Positions 8,953-17,881 of a stretch of DNA of 64,000 nt are shown here, in pieces. The position numbers and the translations under genes were made by a program. The stretch's first letter is position 1; each line of letters begins with the position of its first letter. The stretch is from JAIVJM01 sp963816985 (GTDB lineage: Bacteria; Acidobacteriota; Blastocatellia; Pyrinomonadales; Pyrinomonadaceae). The stretch spans positions 2,976,001 to 3,040,000 of the forward strand of contig CAWFMF010000004.1 of the NCBI GenBank assembly GCA_963816985.1, written 5' to 3'. The notes under the pieces were generated by a model that was not told where the DNA came from, did not search any database, and worked only from the letters and a program-made list of their open reading frames with translations.

Positions 8953-9900
8953 ATGAGAACACTCTATCCGCCGATTGAACCCTACGACCGGGGAAGGCTG
9001 CCGGTCTCGGCTTTGCACACGATCTACTACGAGCAGGTCGGGAACCCGGAGGGCACGCCCGCCGTCTTCCTGCACGGCGGCCCCGGCGGCGGCATCGTCC
9101 CCGACTACCGCCGCTTCTTCGACCCCGAAGCCTACCGGCTCGTCCTCTTCGACCAGCGCGGCGCGGGCGACAGCACGCCGCACGCGGAGATTGAGGAGAA
9201 CACGACGTGGAACCTCGTCGCCGACATGGAACGCTTGCGTGAACATCTGGGCATTGAAAAGTGGCTCGTCTTCGGCGGCTCGTGGGGGAGCACGCTCGCG
9301 CTCGCCTACGCGCAGACGCACCCCGAACGCGTGAGCGCGCTCATCCTGCGCGGCATCTTCCTCTGTCGCCCGCAGGAGATTCGCTGGTTCTATCAGGAGG
9401 GCGCGAGCTGGATTTTCCCCGACGTGTGGGAGGAGTATCTGAAGGTCATCCCCGAAGACGAGCGCGCGGACATGGTGAGCGCCTACTACCGTCGGCTGAC
9501 GAGCGAGGACGAGCAGGTGCGGCTCGAAGCGGCGCGCGCGTGGAGCGTGTGGGAGGGGAGCACGTCGAAGCTCTACTTCGACTACGACAGCATCGAGAGG
9601 TTCGCCGAGCCGGAGTTCGCGCTCGCCTTCGCGCGCATCGAGTGCCACTACTTCATGAACAACGCCTTCTTCGAGACCGACAACTACCTCATCGAGAACG
9701 TCGGCAAGATTCGACACATCCCGGCGGTCATCGCGCAGGGGCGCTACGACGTCGTCTGCCCGCTGCGGAGCGCGTGGGAGCTGCACCGCGCGTGGCCCGA
9801 AGCCGAGCTGCACGTCGTCGCCGACGCCGGGCACTCCGTCACCGAGCCCGGCATCACGGACGTGTTGATTGAGGCCACGGACAGATTCAGAAAGCCTTGA
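8953..9900 (+). CDS. pip: Proline iminopeptidase (S33 alpha/beta hydrolase)
   Basis: The enzyme releases N-terminal proline from peptides in the cytoplasm. Visible features are the oxyanion motif HGGPGGG, DQRGAGDSTPH, nucleophile elbow GGSWGS, acid D within AQGRYDVVCP and the catalytic His in ADAGHSVTEPG near the C-terminus. At 315 residues from ATG 8953 it is full length for the family, with no signal peptide. A heptad repeat precedes it and a heptad hairpin begins immediately after its stop. Confidence 0.93.
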   Translation: MRTLYPPIEPYDRGRLPVSALHTIYYEQVGNPEGTPAVFLHGGPGGGIVPDYRRFFDPEAYRLVLFDQRGAGDSTPHAEIEENTTWNLVADMERLREHLGIEKWLVFGGSWGSTLALAYAQTHPERVSALILRGIFLCRPQEIRWFYQEGASWIFPDVWEEYLKVIPEDERADMVSAYYRRLTSEDEQVRLEAARAWSVWEGSTSKLYFDYDSIERFAEPEFALAFARIECHYFMNNAFFETDNYLIENVGKIRHIPAVIAQGRYDVVCPLRSAWELHRAWPEAELHVVADAGHSVTEPGITDVLIEATDRFRKP

Positions 9901-9976
9901 ACCGTAAACCGTAAACGGTGACAGGAAAGAACAGTCTTCCTCCTGTCACCGTTTACCCGTCAAGGCTCACGGCTTT
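9901..9976. repeat. Heptad-repeat hairpin between pip and the HNH gene
   Basis: The left arm is ACCGTAA ACCGTAA ACGGTGA plus CAGG (9901-9925). The right arm is CCTGTCA CCGTTTA CCCGTCA AGGCTCA CGGCTTT (9942-9976). The innermost CAGG/CCTG pairing could also act as a terminator. Confidence 0.75.
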
Positions 9977-10019
9977 TAACTTGTCACGGCTTTGTCGCGT
10001 CGCGTAATATCTGTTGGCG

Positions 10020-10550
10020 ATGAATGGGCGTGTTCTAGTCCTGAATGCCTCGTACGAGCCGATTAATGTGTGCACCGAGCGGCGCGCGGTGGTGATGATT
10101 TTCAAGGGCATCGCGCGCATGGAGGAGCACAACGGGCACATGCTGCACTCGGCCCGGATCACGATGCACGCCCCTTCGGTCATCCGTCTGACGGAGTACA
10201 TCCACATCCCTTTCAAGAGCCGTTCGCTCTCGCGCAAGAACATCCTCCTGCGCGACCACTCGACGTGCCAGTACTGCGGCAGGCAGTCCTCGCCCTCGGA
10301 GCTGACGCTCGACCACGTTTTCCCGCGCTCGCGCGGAGGCGATTCGACGTGGGATAATCTGGTCGCGTGCTGCAAGCGCTGCAACCACCTGAAGGGCAGC
10401 CGGACGCCCGAAGAGGCGCGGATGTATCTTATCCGGCGGCCACGCGCCTTCTCTTTGCACGTCAACCGGCAGATCATGCGCTACATCGGTCGGGCCGACA
10501 TGACCTGGCGTAAATACCTCTTCTACGAGTCGGACGCGAGCGCGAGTTAA
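10020..10550 (+). CDS. HNH endonuclease
   Basis: The protein is 176 residues with a C-terminal HNH nuclease domain. CQYCG and CKRC form the zinc knuckle, around LTLDHVFPRSRGG, which holds the catalytic His. The N-terminal VLVLNASYEPINVCTERRAV is typical of a widespread single-copy bacterial HNH family found outside restriction clusters. The ATG at 10020 is preferred to the TTG at 10014. It precedes tatA; its cellular role is not established. Confidence 0.88.
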   Translation: MNGRVLVLNASYEPINVCTERRAVVMIFKGIARMEEHNGHMLHSARITMHAPSVIRLTEYIHIPFKSRSLSRKNILLRDHSTCQYCGRQSSPSELTLDHVFPRSRGGDSTWDNLVACCKRCNHLKGSRTPEEARMYLIRRPRAFSLHVNRQIMRYIGRADMTWRKYLFYESDASAS

Positions 10551-10608
10551 GACCGTCGCGGGCCGACACATTCAAAGACCGCCGCCGGAAGCGGCGAAGG
10601 AGTTTTCG

Positions 10609-10878
10609 ATGTTCGCAATCATCGGCGGGTTAGGGATGCAGGAACTCATCATCGTCCTCATCATCCTTCTTCTCCTCTTCGGCAGCACGCGCCTGCCGCA
10701 GCTCGCGAAGGGCATGGGCAAGAGCATCCGCGAATTCAAGAAGGGCGTCTCCGACGGCGGCGACGACGACGACGCGGAGCCGGAGGCCGCGCGGCGCGAG
10801 CGCCTGCGCGCCGCCGACTCGAACCGCCTGCGCGAAGACGAGCTGGCCTCCGACAAGTATTCGACCAAGCCGCGTTAG
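10609..10878 (+). CDS. tatA: Twin-arginine translocase subunit TatA/E
   Basis: TatA forms the membrane pore for folded Tat substrates. The 89-residue protein has one N-terminal membrane helix (ELIIVLIILLLLFG), a hinge and an amphipathic helix (RLPQLAKGMGKSIREFKKGV), then an acidic, charged tail. GGAG lies 8 bases before the ATG at 10609. No tatC is in the window. Confidence 0.93.
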   Translation: MFAIIGGLGMQELIIVLIILLLLFGSTRLPQLAKGMGKSIREFKKGVSDGGDDDDAEPEAARRERLRAADSNRLREDELASDKYSTKPR

Positions 10879-10911
10879 AGCGGTTACAGTCTCAGTCAGC
10901 GTTTTATGACA

Positions 10912-11123
10912 AGCCCCGCAAGGGGCGGAAGAATTTAGCCCACGGCGTCAGCCGTGGGTATGAGGGTTAAGGAAGACAATGAGCCCCGGAGGGGCGAAAT
11001 AAACTCTACGCGGCCTCAGGCTCACGTTGAGTTTATTTCGCCCCTCCGGGGCTCCCACATTTTTATCTCTGCGTATTCCCACGGCTGACGCCGTGGGCTA
11101 AATTCTTCCGCCGCTCCGCGGCT
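10912..11123. repeat. Nested palindromic array
   Basis: The two halves are mirror images by module: AGCCCCGCAAGGGGC, then AATTTAGCCCACGGCGTCAG continuing to CCGTGGG, then GAGCCCCGGAGGGGCGAAAT leading into AAACTC. The same modules occur in reverse order and orientation up to 11123. The modules are also self-complementary. It fills the gap between tatA (+) and the methyltransferase (-). Confidence 0.8.
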
Positions 11124-11154
11124 GGACTTCAGACGGCACGCCTGCGTTTAAACC

Positions 11155-11982
11155 TCATTCGCTCTTCGTGCCGACAACGAGCGTCGCCTTGACCGAGAGC
11201 GAGAACTCGGACTCGTGGCGGTCTTCGTCAATGATGCGCTCGATCTCCCTGAGCACGGCGGCGCGCGCGTCTTCGTCGGGGAGCGATTCGAGCCACCTGC
11301 CGAGGAGGAAGTCCCTGAAGAGCGGCGCGCTCAGGAACTCGCCGCCGGACGTGTAGTCGAACTCCTCCTTATTCGTCCAAGACTCGACGCCTTCGAGCGC
11401 CTCGCGCGCGGCCAAAGTCTCCACGTCCGAGATCGTGGGCAGCTCTTTGATGAGCGTCGCCACCGTTCCGGCCTCCTCGATGAAGCCCGCGTTGGCGAGC
11501 GCCTCCCAGTAGACCGAGAAGAACTCGCCGAAGCTCGAAGCCGTGACGACGGCGAGCGCGACCGTGCCGCGCGGCGCGGCGACGCGCACCATCTCCGCGA
11601 ACACTTCCGGCAGGCGCTCCGGCGCGACCAAAGAGGCGTCGCCGACGACGAGATTGAAGCGGTCGTCCTCGAACGTCAGAGCTTCGAGCTGCTCGTGCCG
11701 GAACTCCGTGCCCTCGTCGTTGACGGCGGCGGCCTTCGCCCGCGCCAGCTCCAGACGCTCCTCGCTCTCGTCCACGCCGATCATCGTCAGCTCGCGCCCG
11801 GCCCGCTCCCTCAAGGCGAGCGCGTGCCCGCCCGTGCCCACCGCAACATACAACGCGCGCCCGCGCGCGGGCAGCGCCTTCAAGTGCTTGTCGAACAGCT
11901 CCGCGAACCTCACGCCCCAGTCCGTCGCCACGTACAGGTCGTAAAGGAAAGCAAGCTCCTTGTCCGTCTTCTGCGTACTCAT
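11155..11982 (-). CDS. Class I SAM-dependent methyltransferase
   Basis: A protein of 275 residues with a Rossmann methyltransferase fold. Motif I is ALYVAVGTGGHALAL, an acidic loop GVDESEERLELA follows, and motif III/IV is FNLVVGDASLVAPERLPEV, where a UbiE-like enzyme would read D-A. The C-terminal third is helical. The substrate cannot be told. ATG at 11982. A heptad hairpin separates its start from the rarA stop, so the two minus-strand genes may be co-transcribed, rarA first. Confidence 0.8.
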   Translation of the reverse strand: MSTQKTDKELAFLYDLYVATDWGVRFAELFDKHLKALPARGRALYVAVGTGGHALALRERAGRELTMIGVDESEERLELARAKAAAVNDEGTEFRHEQLEALTFEDDRFNLVVGDASLVAPERLPEVFAEMVRVAAPRGTVALAVVTASSFGEFFSVYWEALANAGFIEEAGTVATLIKELPTISDVETLAAREALEGVESWTNKEEFDYTSGGEFLSAPLFRDFLLGRWLESLPDEDARAAVLREIERIIDEDRHESEFSLSVKATLVVGTKSE

Positions 11983-11990
11983 AATTCTGA

Positions 11991-12073
11991 AACGCAGAAG
12001 TCAGAACGCTGAACGATGAACTGAAAACAAGTTGTCTTTCATTCATCGTTCAGCGTTCTGACTTCTGCGTTTT
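11991..12073. repeat. Heptad-repeat hairpin at the rarA 3' end
   Basis: The left arm is ACGCAGA AGTCAGA ACGCTGA ACGATGA ACTGAAA (11991-12025). The right arm is TCATTCA TCGTTCA GCGTTCT GACTTCT GCGTTTT (12039-12073). The right arm encodes the last residues of RarA (about NAEVRTLNDE). Confidence 0.8.
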
Positions 12074-13364
12074 CCTTCTCTTCCTCCCAATATTTCTTCC
12101 CGCGTAAAGTTTCCGGCAGGCACGACATCTCCTCGCGCGCGCCGGGGTCGTCGTGGACGTAGCGGTAGCCCTTGCCGTAGCCGGTGCGTTTCATCAAAGG
12201 CGTGACGGCGTTGCGCAGGTGCAGCGGCACGGGCTCGCGCGCCGTCTCTTCGGCGTCGGCGAGCGCAGCGTGGTAGGCGCGCTTGACGGCGTTCGACTTC
12301 GGCGCGCGGGCTAAGTAGACGGTCGCCTGCGAGAGCGGGTAGAGCGCTTCGGGCAGGCCGATGAGCTGCGTGATTTCGGCGGCGGCGGCGGCTTGAACCA
12401 TCGCCTGCGGGTCGGCGAGCCCCACGTCTTCGGAGGCGAGGATGCAGAGGCGGCGGGCGATGAAGACTGGGTCTGCGCCGCCCTCGATGAGACGCGCGAG
12501 CCAGTAGAGCGCGGCGTCCGCGTCTGAGTTGCGCAGAGATTTGATGAGCGCGGAGGCGAGGTTGTAGTGCTCCTCGCCGCCCTTGTCATAGCCGTAGCGA
12601 GCGCGCCCCAAAGCCTCAATGATGGTCTCCTGCGTCACGTGCCGCGCGCCGCCTTTGCCGGGCGGCGTGGAATCCACCGCCGCTTCGAGCGCGGCCAGAG
12701 CGACGCGCGCGTCGCCGCCCGACGCCTGCGCGATGCGCGTCAGCAAGTCGCCTTCGACGCGCGGGCTCAAGTTTGCGAGGCCGCGCTCTTCATCTTTGAG
12801 GGCGCGTTCGAGGAGCGTCACCACTTCTTCAGCGCCGAGCGGTTCGAGCGTCAGGACTCGGCTCCGCGAAAGGAGCGCGCCGATGACCTCGAAGGAAGGA
12901 TTCTCCGTCGTCGCGCCGACGAGCGTCACCGTCCCGTCCTCGACCGCCGGGAGCAGAGCGTCCTGCTGCGCCTTGTTGAAGCGGTGTATCTCGTCCACGA
13001 AGAGAATCGTCCGGCTGCCCTTGCGCTTCCACTCGCGCGCCTCGGCGATTGCCGCGCGCAAGTCCTTGACGCCGGAGAAGACCGCCGACAACTGCACGAA
13101 GCGCGCGCCGCCGGTCTGCGCCAGAAGGCGCGCGAGCGTCGTCTTGCCCGTGCCCGGCGCGCCCCACAGGATGAGCGAGGGCAGAGACCCTTCGCCCTCG
13201 ATGATGCGGCGCAGGAAGCGACCCTCGCCGACGAGCTTCTGCTGCCCGACGAACTCGTCGAGCGTGCGCGGGCGCATCCGCTCGGCGAGCGGCGCGCTCT
13301 CGTCCGGCGGCGCGGCCTCCTCCTCCGGCTCGTCGAAAAGTCTCTCGTTTGTCCGACGGCTCAT
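12039..13364 (-). CDS. rarA: Replication-associated recombination protein A (RarA/MgsA AAA ATPase)
   Basis: A clamp-loader-like AAA+ ATPase acting at stalled forks. The protein is 441 residues. After an acidic leader come RMRPRTLDEFVGQQ, Walker A GAPGTGKTT, Walker B LFVDEIHRFNKAQQDAL, sensor GATTENPSF, and the C-terminal tetramerisation region with AYHAALADAEE and YKY-like GYRYVHDDPG. Start ATG 13364. The final 10 residues are specified by a heptad-repeat arm, so the repeat has moved the stop codon. Confidence 0.95.
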   Translation of the reverse strand: MSRRTNERLFDEPEEEAAPPDESAPLAERMRPRTLDEFVGQQKLVGEGRFLRRIIEGEGSLPSLILWGAPGTGKTTLARLLAQTGGARFVQLSAVFSGVKDLRAAIAEAREWKRKGSRTILFVDEIHRFNKAQQDALLPAVEDGTVTLVGATTENPSFEVIGALLSRSRVLTLEPLGAEEVVTLLERALKDEERGLANLSPRVEGDLLTRIAQASGGDARVALAALEAAVDSTPPGKGGARHVTQETIIEALGRARYGYDKGGEEHYNLASALIKSLRNSDADAALYWLARLIEGGADPVFIARRLCILASEDVGLADPQAMVQAAAAAEITQLIGLPEALYPLSQATVYLARAPKSNAVKRAYHAALADAEETAREPVPLHLRNAVTPLMKRTGYGKGYRYVHDDPGAREEMSCLPETLRGKKYWEEEKENAEVRTLNDE

Positions 13365-13696
13365 GGCGTCATCCTTCGGGTATCCGGGACTCTGAACTCG
13401 CGCGCCGCGAAGCGAAACGAAGCCCTCCCGCAGTGGCCGGGAAATTTGGCGACGCCTCTTTTGTTCGCGGAGTTACGGAGTCGAGCTTAACACAAATCGA
13501 GTCGGCGGGGCTTCGGCGGCTGTGCGGTTCGGGGTGGTCAAAAATCTGTATGTGAGTGTAAAATCGTGGACGCCCCGGAGTGAAAATCTTGGACGGAACG
13601 CCGCCCTTCGCTCCTTCGTATATGGATGCGAGACAGGGCCGCCGGAGGGTCTCCGGAAGAGGCGCAAAAAACGCGGCGGGCCGGGTGGTGAAAATT
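13365..13696. other. Intergenic region between divergent rarA and a small membrane gene
   Basis: About 330 bases. I see no convincing gene, RNA or long repeat. It must hold promoters in both directions, but no clear -35/-10 pair stands out. GC is high and the open frames crossing it lack ribosome sites. Confidence 0.4.
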
Positions 13697-13903
13697 ATGA
13701 AAGAAATGAAAAATACATTACGCGTCGTCGGAATTCTTCTCCTCGGACTCTTCGTGCTGGTCGTCGGCGTCCCGCTCGTGCTGGCCGCCGCCGGGATCAT
13801 CGTCAGCAGCATCATCGGCATCGCCGTCCTGCTCATCAAGGTCGGCGTCACGCTCGCGGTCGGCTACCTGATTCTGGTCGGCGTCCGCGCCTTGCTGCGC
13901 TAG
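13697..13903 (+). CDS. Small membrane protein, two helices
   Basis: A 68-residue protein. A short polar start (MKEMKNTLRVVG) is followed by two nearly continuous hydrophobic segments (ILLLGLFVLVVGVPLVLAAA and IIGIAVLLIKVGVTLAVGYL) and ends VRALLR. The ATG at 13697 is preferred over a frame running upstream, which is not protein-like. It is followed by a strong terminator, so it forms its own transcript. Family not recognised. Confidence 0.65.
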   Translation: MKEMKNTLRVVGILLLGLFVLVVGVPLVLAAAGIIVSSIIGIAVLLIKVGVTLAVGYLILVGVRALLR

Positions 13904-14015
13904 AGGCCGCCGGTCGGACTTTCAAGATCGCCCGCGCCCGGCGATTCGACTGTGTGGGCGAGAGAGAGGCGGCTCCCGATTCGGGGCCGCCGGGAAAATT
14001 AAAGGCACTCATACA

Positions 14016-14060
14016 CGCCGCCCGGTCGAGACATTTGGCCGGGCGGCGCGTTTCATTTTT
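14016..14060 (+). terminator. Strong intrinsic terminator
   Basis: CGCCGCCCGG (14016-14025) pairs perfectly with CCGGGCGGCG (14039-14048), followed by CGTTTCATTTTT. Confidence 0.8.
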
Positions 14061-14136
14061 CCGCCGTTTCCCAATATCATCTCGCCGGAAGAAATTCATT
14101 CTGCCGAACTCGACAGTCGGAGAGGGGAATCGTGGC

Positions 14137-14889
14137 ATGAGTGTGTGCGGCTTGCGTGAGGGAAGTTTTGTCAGGAGGGGTCGCGCCGTAAGACTCAGCG
14201 CGACGGCGACAATGACAGTGACGGCGTGTCTGTTGTTGACGTTGCTCGCGGGCTGCGCCGCGCCGGGCGGGACGACGGCGGTGAAAGTCGAAGGCCCGAC
14301 GCCGCAGGCCGCGAACACGCCGCGACAGTCGCCTTCGACGCAGGCCACACCCACGGTCGCGGCGACGGCCACGCCCGGCCCGTCTCTTCAGAAGACGAAC
14401 CTCACGCCCGCCGACCGTCGCGCGTGGCGCAAGATTATCAAGTGGCCCGACGAGTGCGAGGAGGCTTACGAGAAGACGATGAGCAAGGAGACGCCGGGGC
14501 TTGAGTTCTACGAGTTGTCGTCGGGGCAGTACCTCGTCCAAATCGTCTGCACGACCGGCGCTTATCAGGGCTACCAGTTCTACTCGCACTTAGACGAAAC
14601 GAAGTCGCCGCCCACGGCGCGTCTCCTCACCTTCCAGACGTTCGAGTCCGAAGGCGAGGGCAAGCAGCCGAAGAAGACCGAGATGCAGGAGATGTGGGGG
14701 ATGCCCACGTTCGACGGCAGGACGAAGCGGCTGTTGATACACAACCGTTACCGTGGGCCGGGCGACTGCGGTGCTCTGGCGACTTACGAATTCCCGGACG
14801 GCGCGCCTCGTTTGAAGGAGTTCAGGGAAAAATCGGAGTGCGACGGCAACTACGTGGAGCCGGAGAAGTGGAAGCGAATCTTCCCCTGA
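14137..14889 (+). CDS. Predicted lipoprotein, DUF1176-like
   Basis: A protein of 250 residues starting at ATG 14137 after GAGAGGGG. The hydrophobic leader ends in a lipobox (LLAGC), so it is probably lipid-anchored. A Pro/Thr/Ala-rich linker follows, then a globular part with WPDECEEAYEKT, ELSSGQYLVQIVCTTGAYQG, and GPGDCGALATYEFPDG near the end. This cysteine-containing pattern resembles DUF1176 proteins of unknown function; the assignment is from memory and moderate. The reading frame is open far upstream, but that part is not protein-like. Confidence 0.7.
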   Translation: MSVCGLREGSFVRRGRAVRLSATATMTVTACLLLTLLAGCAAPGGTTAVKVEGPTPQAANTPRQSPSTQATPTVAATATPGPSLQKTNLTPADRRAWRKIIKWPDECEEAYEKTMSKETPGLEFYELSSGQYLVQIVCTTGAYQGYQFYSHLDETKSPPTARLLTFQTFESEGEGKQPKKTEMQEMWGMPTFDGRTKRLLIHNRYRGPGDCGALATYEFPDGAPRLKEFREKSECDGNYVEPEKWKRIFP

Positions 14890-14942
14890 CGCGCGTCGAA
14901 CGGCGCGCACGATGCCCCCTCGGACGGCGCGCGCCACAAACA

Positions 14943-14971
14943 TTGAAAGCCGCGTTGAAGCAGTGTATTTT
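14943..14971 (+). promoter_or_regulatory. Promoter for the TPR protein gene
   Basis: TTGAAA (14943-14948), a 17-base spacer, then TATTTT (14966-14971), 74 bases before the ATG at 15045. Confidence 0.5.
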
Positions 14972-15044
14972 ATGCGCGCTTCAGACCGACGCCGTTCTTT
15001 AAGAGCCTTACCTTGCCGCGTCTTCGATAACGAAGGATTCCCCC

Positions 15045-16805
15045 ATGAGCCTCTCCTTCAGACACAAACTCCTCGGCTTCTGGTCGGCGCTCCTCCTCCT
15101 GCTCGTCTGCCACGCCGCCGCGCCTGACGCGTCCGCGCAGAAGCGTGCGGGCAGACGCACTCAGACAAGAGGCATCACGGTGACCGGCGGGGCGACGACG
15201 CAGGCGGGCGACAGCAACAGCCGTCCCAACCCGCACGTCGAAGAGGGGCGGCGGCACGCCGAGGCGGGCGACTGGGCCGAGGCGATTAAGTCGTACAGGC
15301 AGGCCGTCGCCGCCAACCCGAAGGACGGCGACGCGCACGTCGGCTTGGGCGACGCGTACATGAGCGCGGGCAAGTACGAGGAGGGTTTCAACTCTTACCG
15401 CGAGGCCGTCCGCGTCGCGCCCTGGAACGCCGACGCTCATTACAGCCTCGGAGCCGCGTACAACGACATGGCGCAGTACGGCGACTCCTTCAAGCACTTC
15501 GTTCAGGCCATCCGGCTCGACGCGAACTACGCCGAGGCGTATTACGGCATCGGCTTCGCCTACCAGAATCTTGAGAACTGGAAAGAGGCGCTCGTCTATC
15601 TCCGTTCCGCGCTCCGCCTCCGCCCCGACTACGCGGAAGCACGCCTCTCGCTCGGTCGAACCTACCTCGGCCTCGGCAACATCAAAGGGGCGGAAGAAGA
15701 ACTCCGCGTCCTCGAAGGCTCCGACGCGATGCTGGCGAAAGAGTTGGACAGGGACATCCAGAAGGCCGCCGGGGCCGCCCGCGTCGCGCGCCAGCCGAGC
15801 CCCGCCGCGACCGCCGCGCAAGGCAGCCCGGCCCGCACTGAGAACACTGAGGCCGCGAAGGTCGTGCGCGCTGACGTTCCGCCCGCCGCGCGGCCTCAGC
15901 CGACCCCACGGCCCGCGAGACCCGAAGCGACTCCGGCCCCGAACAGGCCCGCCAACAATTCCGCCTCGCTGCTCGCCGTCGAGCTGAGCTTCTGGGACAG
16001 CATCAAAAACAGCACCGACCCCGAAGAGTTTCAGGCTTACCTGCGCAAGTACCCGGAAGGGCAATTCGCCGAGCTGGCTCGCATCCGCGTCCGCACGCTC
16101 GGCGGCAAGAAGGCCGTCGCGGCACCGACGGAAGCCGCCGCCAGTCAGGAAGAACCCGCGCCGGAAGTCGCCGCCGCGCAGCCGCCGCCGACACCTCAAC
16201 CGACGCCGCAAGCGATGCCGGAACCGACACCCACTCCGACGCCGGAGCCGACGCCGGAACCGACTCCGATTCCGACCCCCACGCCGACACCCGTCCCGAC
16301 GCCGACTCCGATCCCGGCCCCGGTCGAGCCGCCGAGGCCCGTCGAGCCTTCAGGCAGCGCGACGCTCGAAGAGACTCTGGATTGGTTGAAGAAGAATTTC
16401 GCGGCCCGCTTCAACTACAAGTACACGACCGCCGGGGAGACTTCCGGCGAGCCCGCGACCACGGGCGAGGCCGAAATCGTCTACGAGCCCCTCCGCTTCG
16501 AGGGCTGCGGTCTGGAGTGGCGCGACGGCGCGGACACTCTCGCGGTCTCTCTGTCCGACCTCGACGCGCTCAACATCAAAGTCGAGCCGCGCAAGAAGGC
16601 GAACACCACTTACGCCGTCGGCGTCTGGAACGTGAACCTCGTCGCCACGGGCGGCAAGCTCGCCTTCCGCGAGACCAATGGCGACGGCGAGACGAACACC
16701 TACAGCGGCATCAACCTCCAATACGACGACCGCGAGCGGGCCGAACGCATGGCGCGAGTCTTGCGCCACGCCGCCAAACTCTGCGCGGGCCGCCCCGCGC
16801 CTTAG
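15045..16805 (+). CDS. Secreted TPR-repeat protein with proline/threonine linker
   Basis: A protein of 586 residues. The signal peptide (KLLGFWSALLLLLVCHAAAP) is cleaved near DASAQ. Residues about 65-240 hold tandem TPR repeats (EAIKSYRQAVAANPKDGDAH, SYREAVRVAPWNADAHYSLG, YLRSALRLRPDYAEARLSLG). A linker rich in Pro, Ala and Thr follows, then a region where PT alternates in PTPTPEPTPEPTPIPTPT-type repeats at about residues 385-430. The C-terminal 150 residues form a globular domain of unknown family. Likely periplasmic, probably a scaffold. It is convergent with and overlaps the next gene by 4 bases. Confidence 0.8.
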   Translation: MSLSFRHKLLGFWSALLLLLVCHAAAPDASAQKRAGRRTQTRGITVTGGATTQAGDSNSRPNPHVEEGRRHAEAGDWAEAIKSYRQAVAANPKDGDAHVGLGDAYMSAGKYEEGFNSYREAVRVAPWNADAHYSLGAAYNDMAQYGDSFKHFVQAIRLDANYAEAYYGIGFAYQNLENWKEALVYLRSALRLRPDYAEARLSLGRTYLGLGNIKGAEEELRVLEGSDAMLAKELDRDIQKAAGAARVARQPSPAATAAQGSPARTENTEAAKVVRADVPPAARPQPTPRPARPEATPAPNRPANNSASLLAVELSFWDSIKNSTDPEEFQAYLRKYPEGQFAELARIRVRTLGGKKAVAAPTEAAASQEEPAPEVAAAQPPPTPQPTPQAMPEPTPTPTPEPTPEPTPIPTPTPTPVPTPTPIPAPVEPPRPVEPSGSATLEETLDWLKKNFAARFNYKYTTAGETSGEPATTGEAEIVYEPLRFEGCGLEWRDGADTLAVSLSDLDALNIKVEPRKKANTTYAVGVWNVNLVATGGKLAFRETNGDGETNTYSGINLQYDDRERAERMARVLRHAAKLCAGRPAP

Positions 16806-17329
16806 AGCACCCCAAAGGCTTCTGCCTGTATGCCGTCGAGAAACTTTCTTACCTCCGCGCGCGAGCGCAGGCGGATGAGCTGCTTGCTTCGTGCGTGCTC
16901 TTTGAGCCGGCGAATGACCTTCGGCCTCGACCTCTTCGGATAGTCCCAGACCCAGCGGAAGAACTCCGCGTTCAACGTCTCCACGCAGCCCTCGGCCACG
17001 TCCGGCCTGCTCTTTCGATGGTACATGAGCGCCCTCTTGAACACGCGCCAGAGGCAGACCGTGCGCGGGAGGTCGAGGAAGATGACGGTATCACAGGCCG
17101 CGAGCCTGACGGCGAGCGTGTCGGAATAATTGCCGTCCATGACCCACTCGTCACGCGCCAGAAGTCCTTCGACCGTCTTCAGCCAGTCGTCCTTCGGCGG
17201 CTCGACCCATCCGGGTTGCCAGTAGCACGAATCGAGATGGACGACCGGGAGGCCGAGCGTCTCGCCGAGCCTTCGGGCAAACGTGGACTTCCCGGCCCCC
17301 CCGGAGCCGATGACTAAGACCTTCCGCAT
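16802..17329 (-). CDS. P-loop kinase-like protein (topology-modulation/FlaR-like)
   Basis: A 175-residue nucleotide-binding protein. It begins MRKVLVIGSGGAGKSTFARR, with Walker A GSGGAGKST, and has WVMDGNYSDTLAVRLAACDT and VIFLDLPR, which resemble the small adenylate-kinase-like family annotated as DNA topology modulation protein. True substrate unknown. The ATG at 17329 is chosen because upstream codons are Arg-rich and overlap the region before the acetyltransferase. Confidence 0.8.
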   Translation of the reverse strand: MRKVLVIGSGGAGKSTFARRLGETLGLPVVHLDSCYWQPGWVEPPKDDWLKTVEGLLARDEWVMDGNYSDTLAVRLAACDTVIFLDLPRTVCLWRVFKRALMYHRKSRPDVAEGCVETLNAEFFRWVWDYPKRSRPKVIRRLKEHARSKQLIRLRSRAEVRKFLDGIQAEAFGVL

Positions 17330-17370
17330 CTTCACACCGTGGATTGTTTCTACATTCAGGTTAGAGGGTT

Positions 17371-17880
17371 TCAGTCGGAGGGCGACGGCGCGAACTGCTT
17401 CGAGATTGGATGCAAAGGGATGTCCGAGCCGGGCCGGAGCGTCTCGACGGCCTCGCCCACTTCGTACCCGCGTCGGCGGTAGAAGCGAACGGCGTCTTCG
17501 TTGGGGGCGGCGACAAAGCCGTTGACGCCTCTGAACCCACGCCCTTCGGCCCACGCCTCGGCGGCGTCCATCAGCCGCGCGCCCGCGCCCGTCTTACGGA
17601 AAGGCTTCTTCACGAACACGCCCCACACGAACCCGTGCCCCTTGCGCGTCCGGTCTTCGCCGACGCCGCACATCCCGACGAACTCGCCCTCGACCTCCGC
17701 CACGAAAATCGCGTCGCCCGACGATAAAGTCCCGGCCAGCTTCTCCGACCACTCCCCGTCGCTCAGCCGAGACGCATTCTCGAACGTCTCGCCGAACGCG
17801 TCAGGGTCGGACTTCAGCGCGTCGAGCCGCAGCGCCTTGAAACGTGCGGCGTCGGATTGAACGAGTGCCCGGATTATCAT
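17371..17880 (-). CDS. GNAT-family N-acetyltransferase
   Basis: A protein of 169 residues with the GNAT fold: MIIRALVQSDAARFKALRLD at the start, EGEFVGMCGVGEDR, motif A VFVKKPFRKTGAGARLMDAA with the acetyl-CoA loop, and NEDAVRFYRRRGYE. ATG at 17880. It is 41 bases upstream of the kinase-like gene on the same strand and 1 base from the next small gene stop, so three genes probably form one operon (17882-18142, this gene, 16802-17329). Confidence 0.85.
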   Translation of the reverse strand: MIIRALVQSDAARFKALRLDALKSDPDAFGETFENASRLSDGEWSEKLAGTLSSGDAIFVAEVEGEFVGMCGVGEDRTRKGHGFVWGVFVKKPFRKTGAGARLMDAAEAWAEGRGFRGVNGFVAAPNEDAVRFYRRRGYEVGEAVETLRPGSDIPLHPISKQFAPSPSD

Positions 17881-17881
17881 T

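Noticed and set aside
13522..14136. Upstream extension of the lipoprotein frame
   Set aside because: It overlaps the small membrane gene and a strong terminator, lacks a ribosome site, and would hide the lipoprotein signal peptide.
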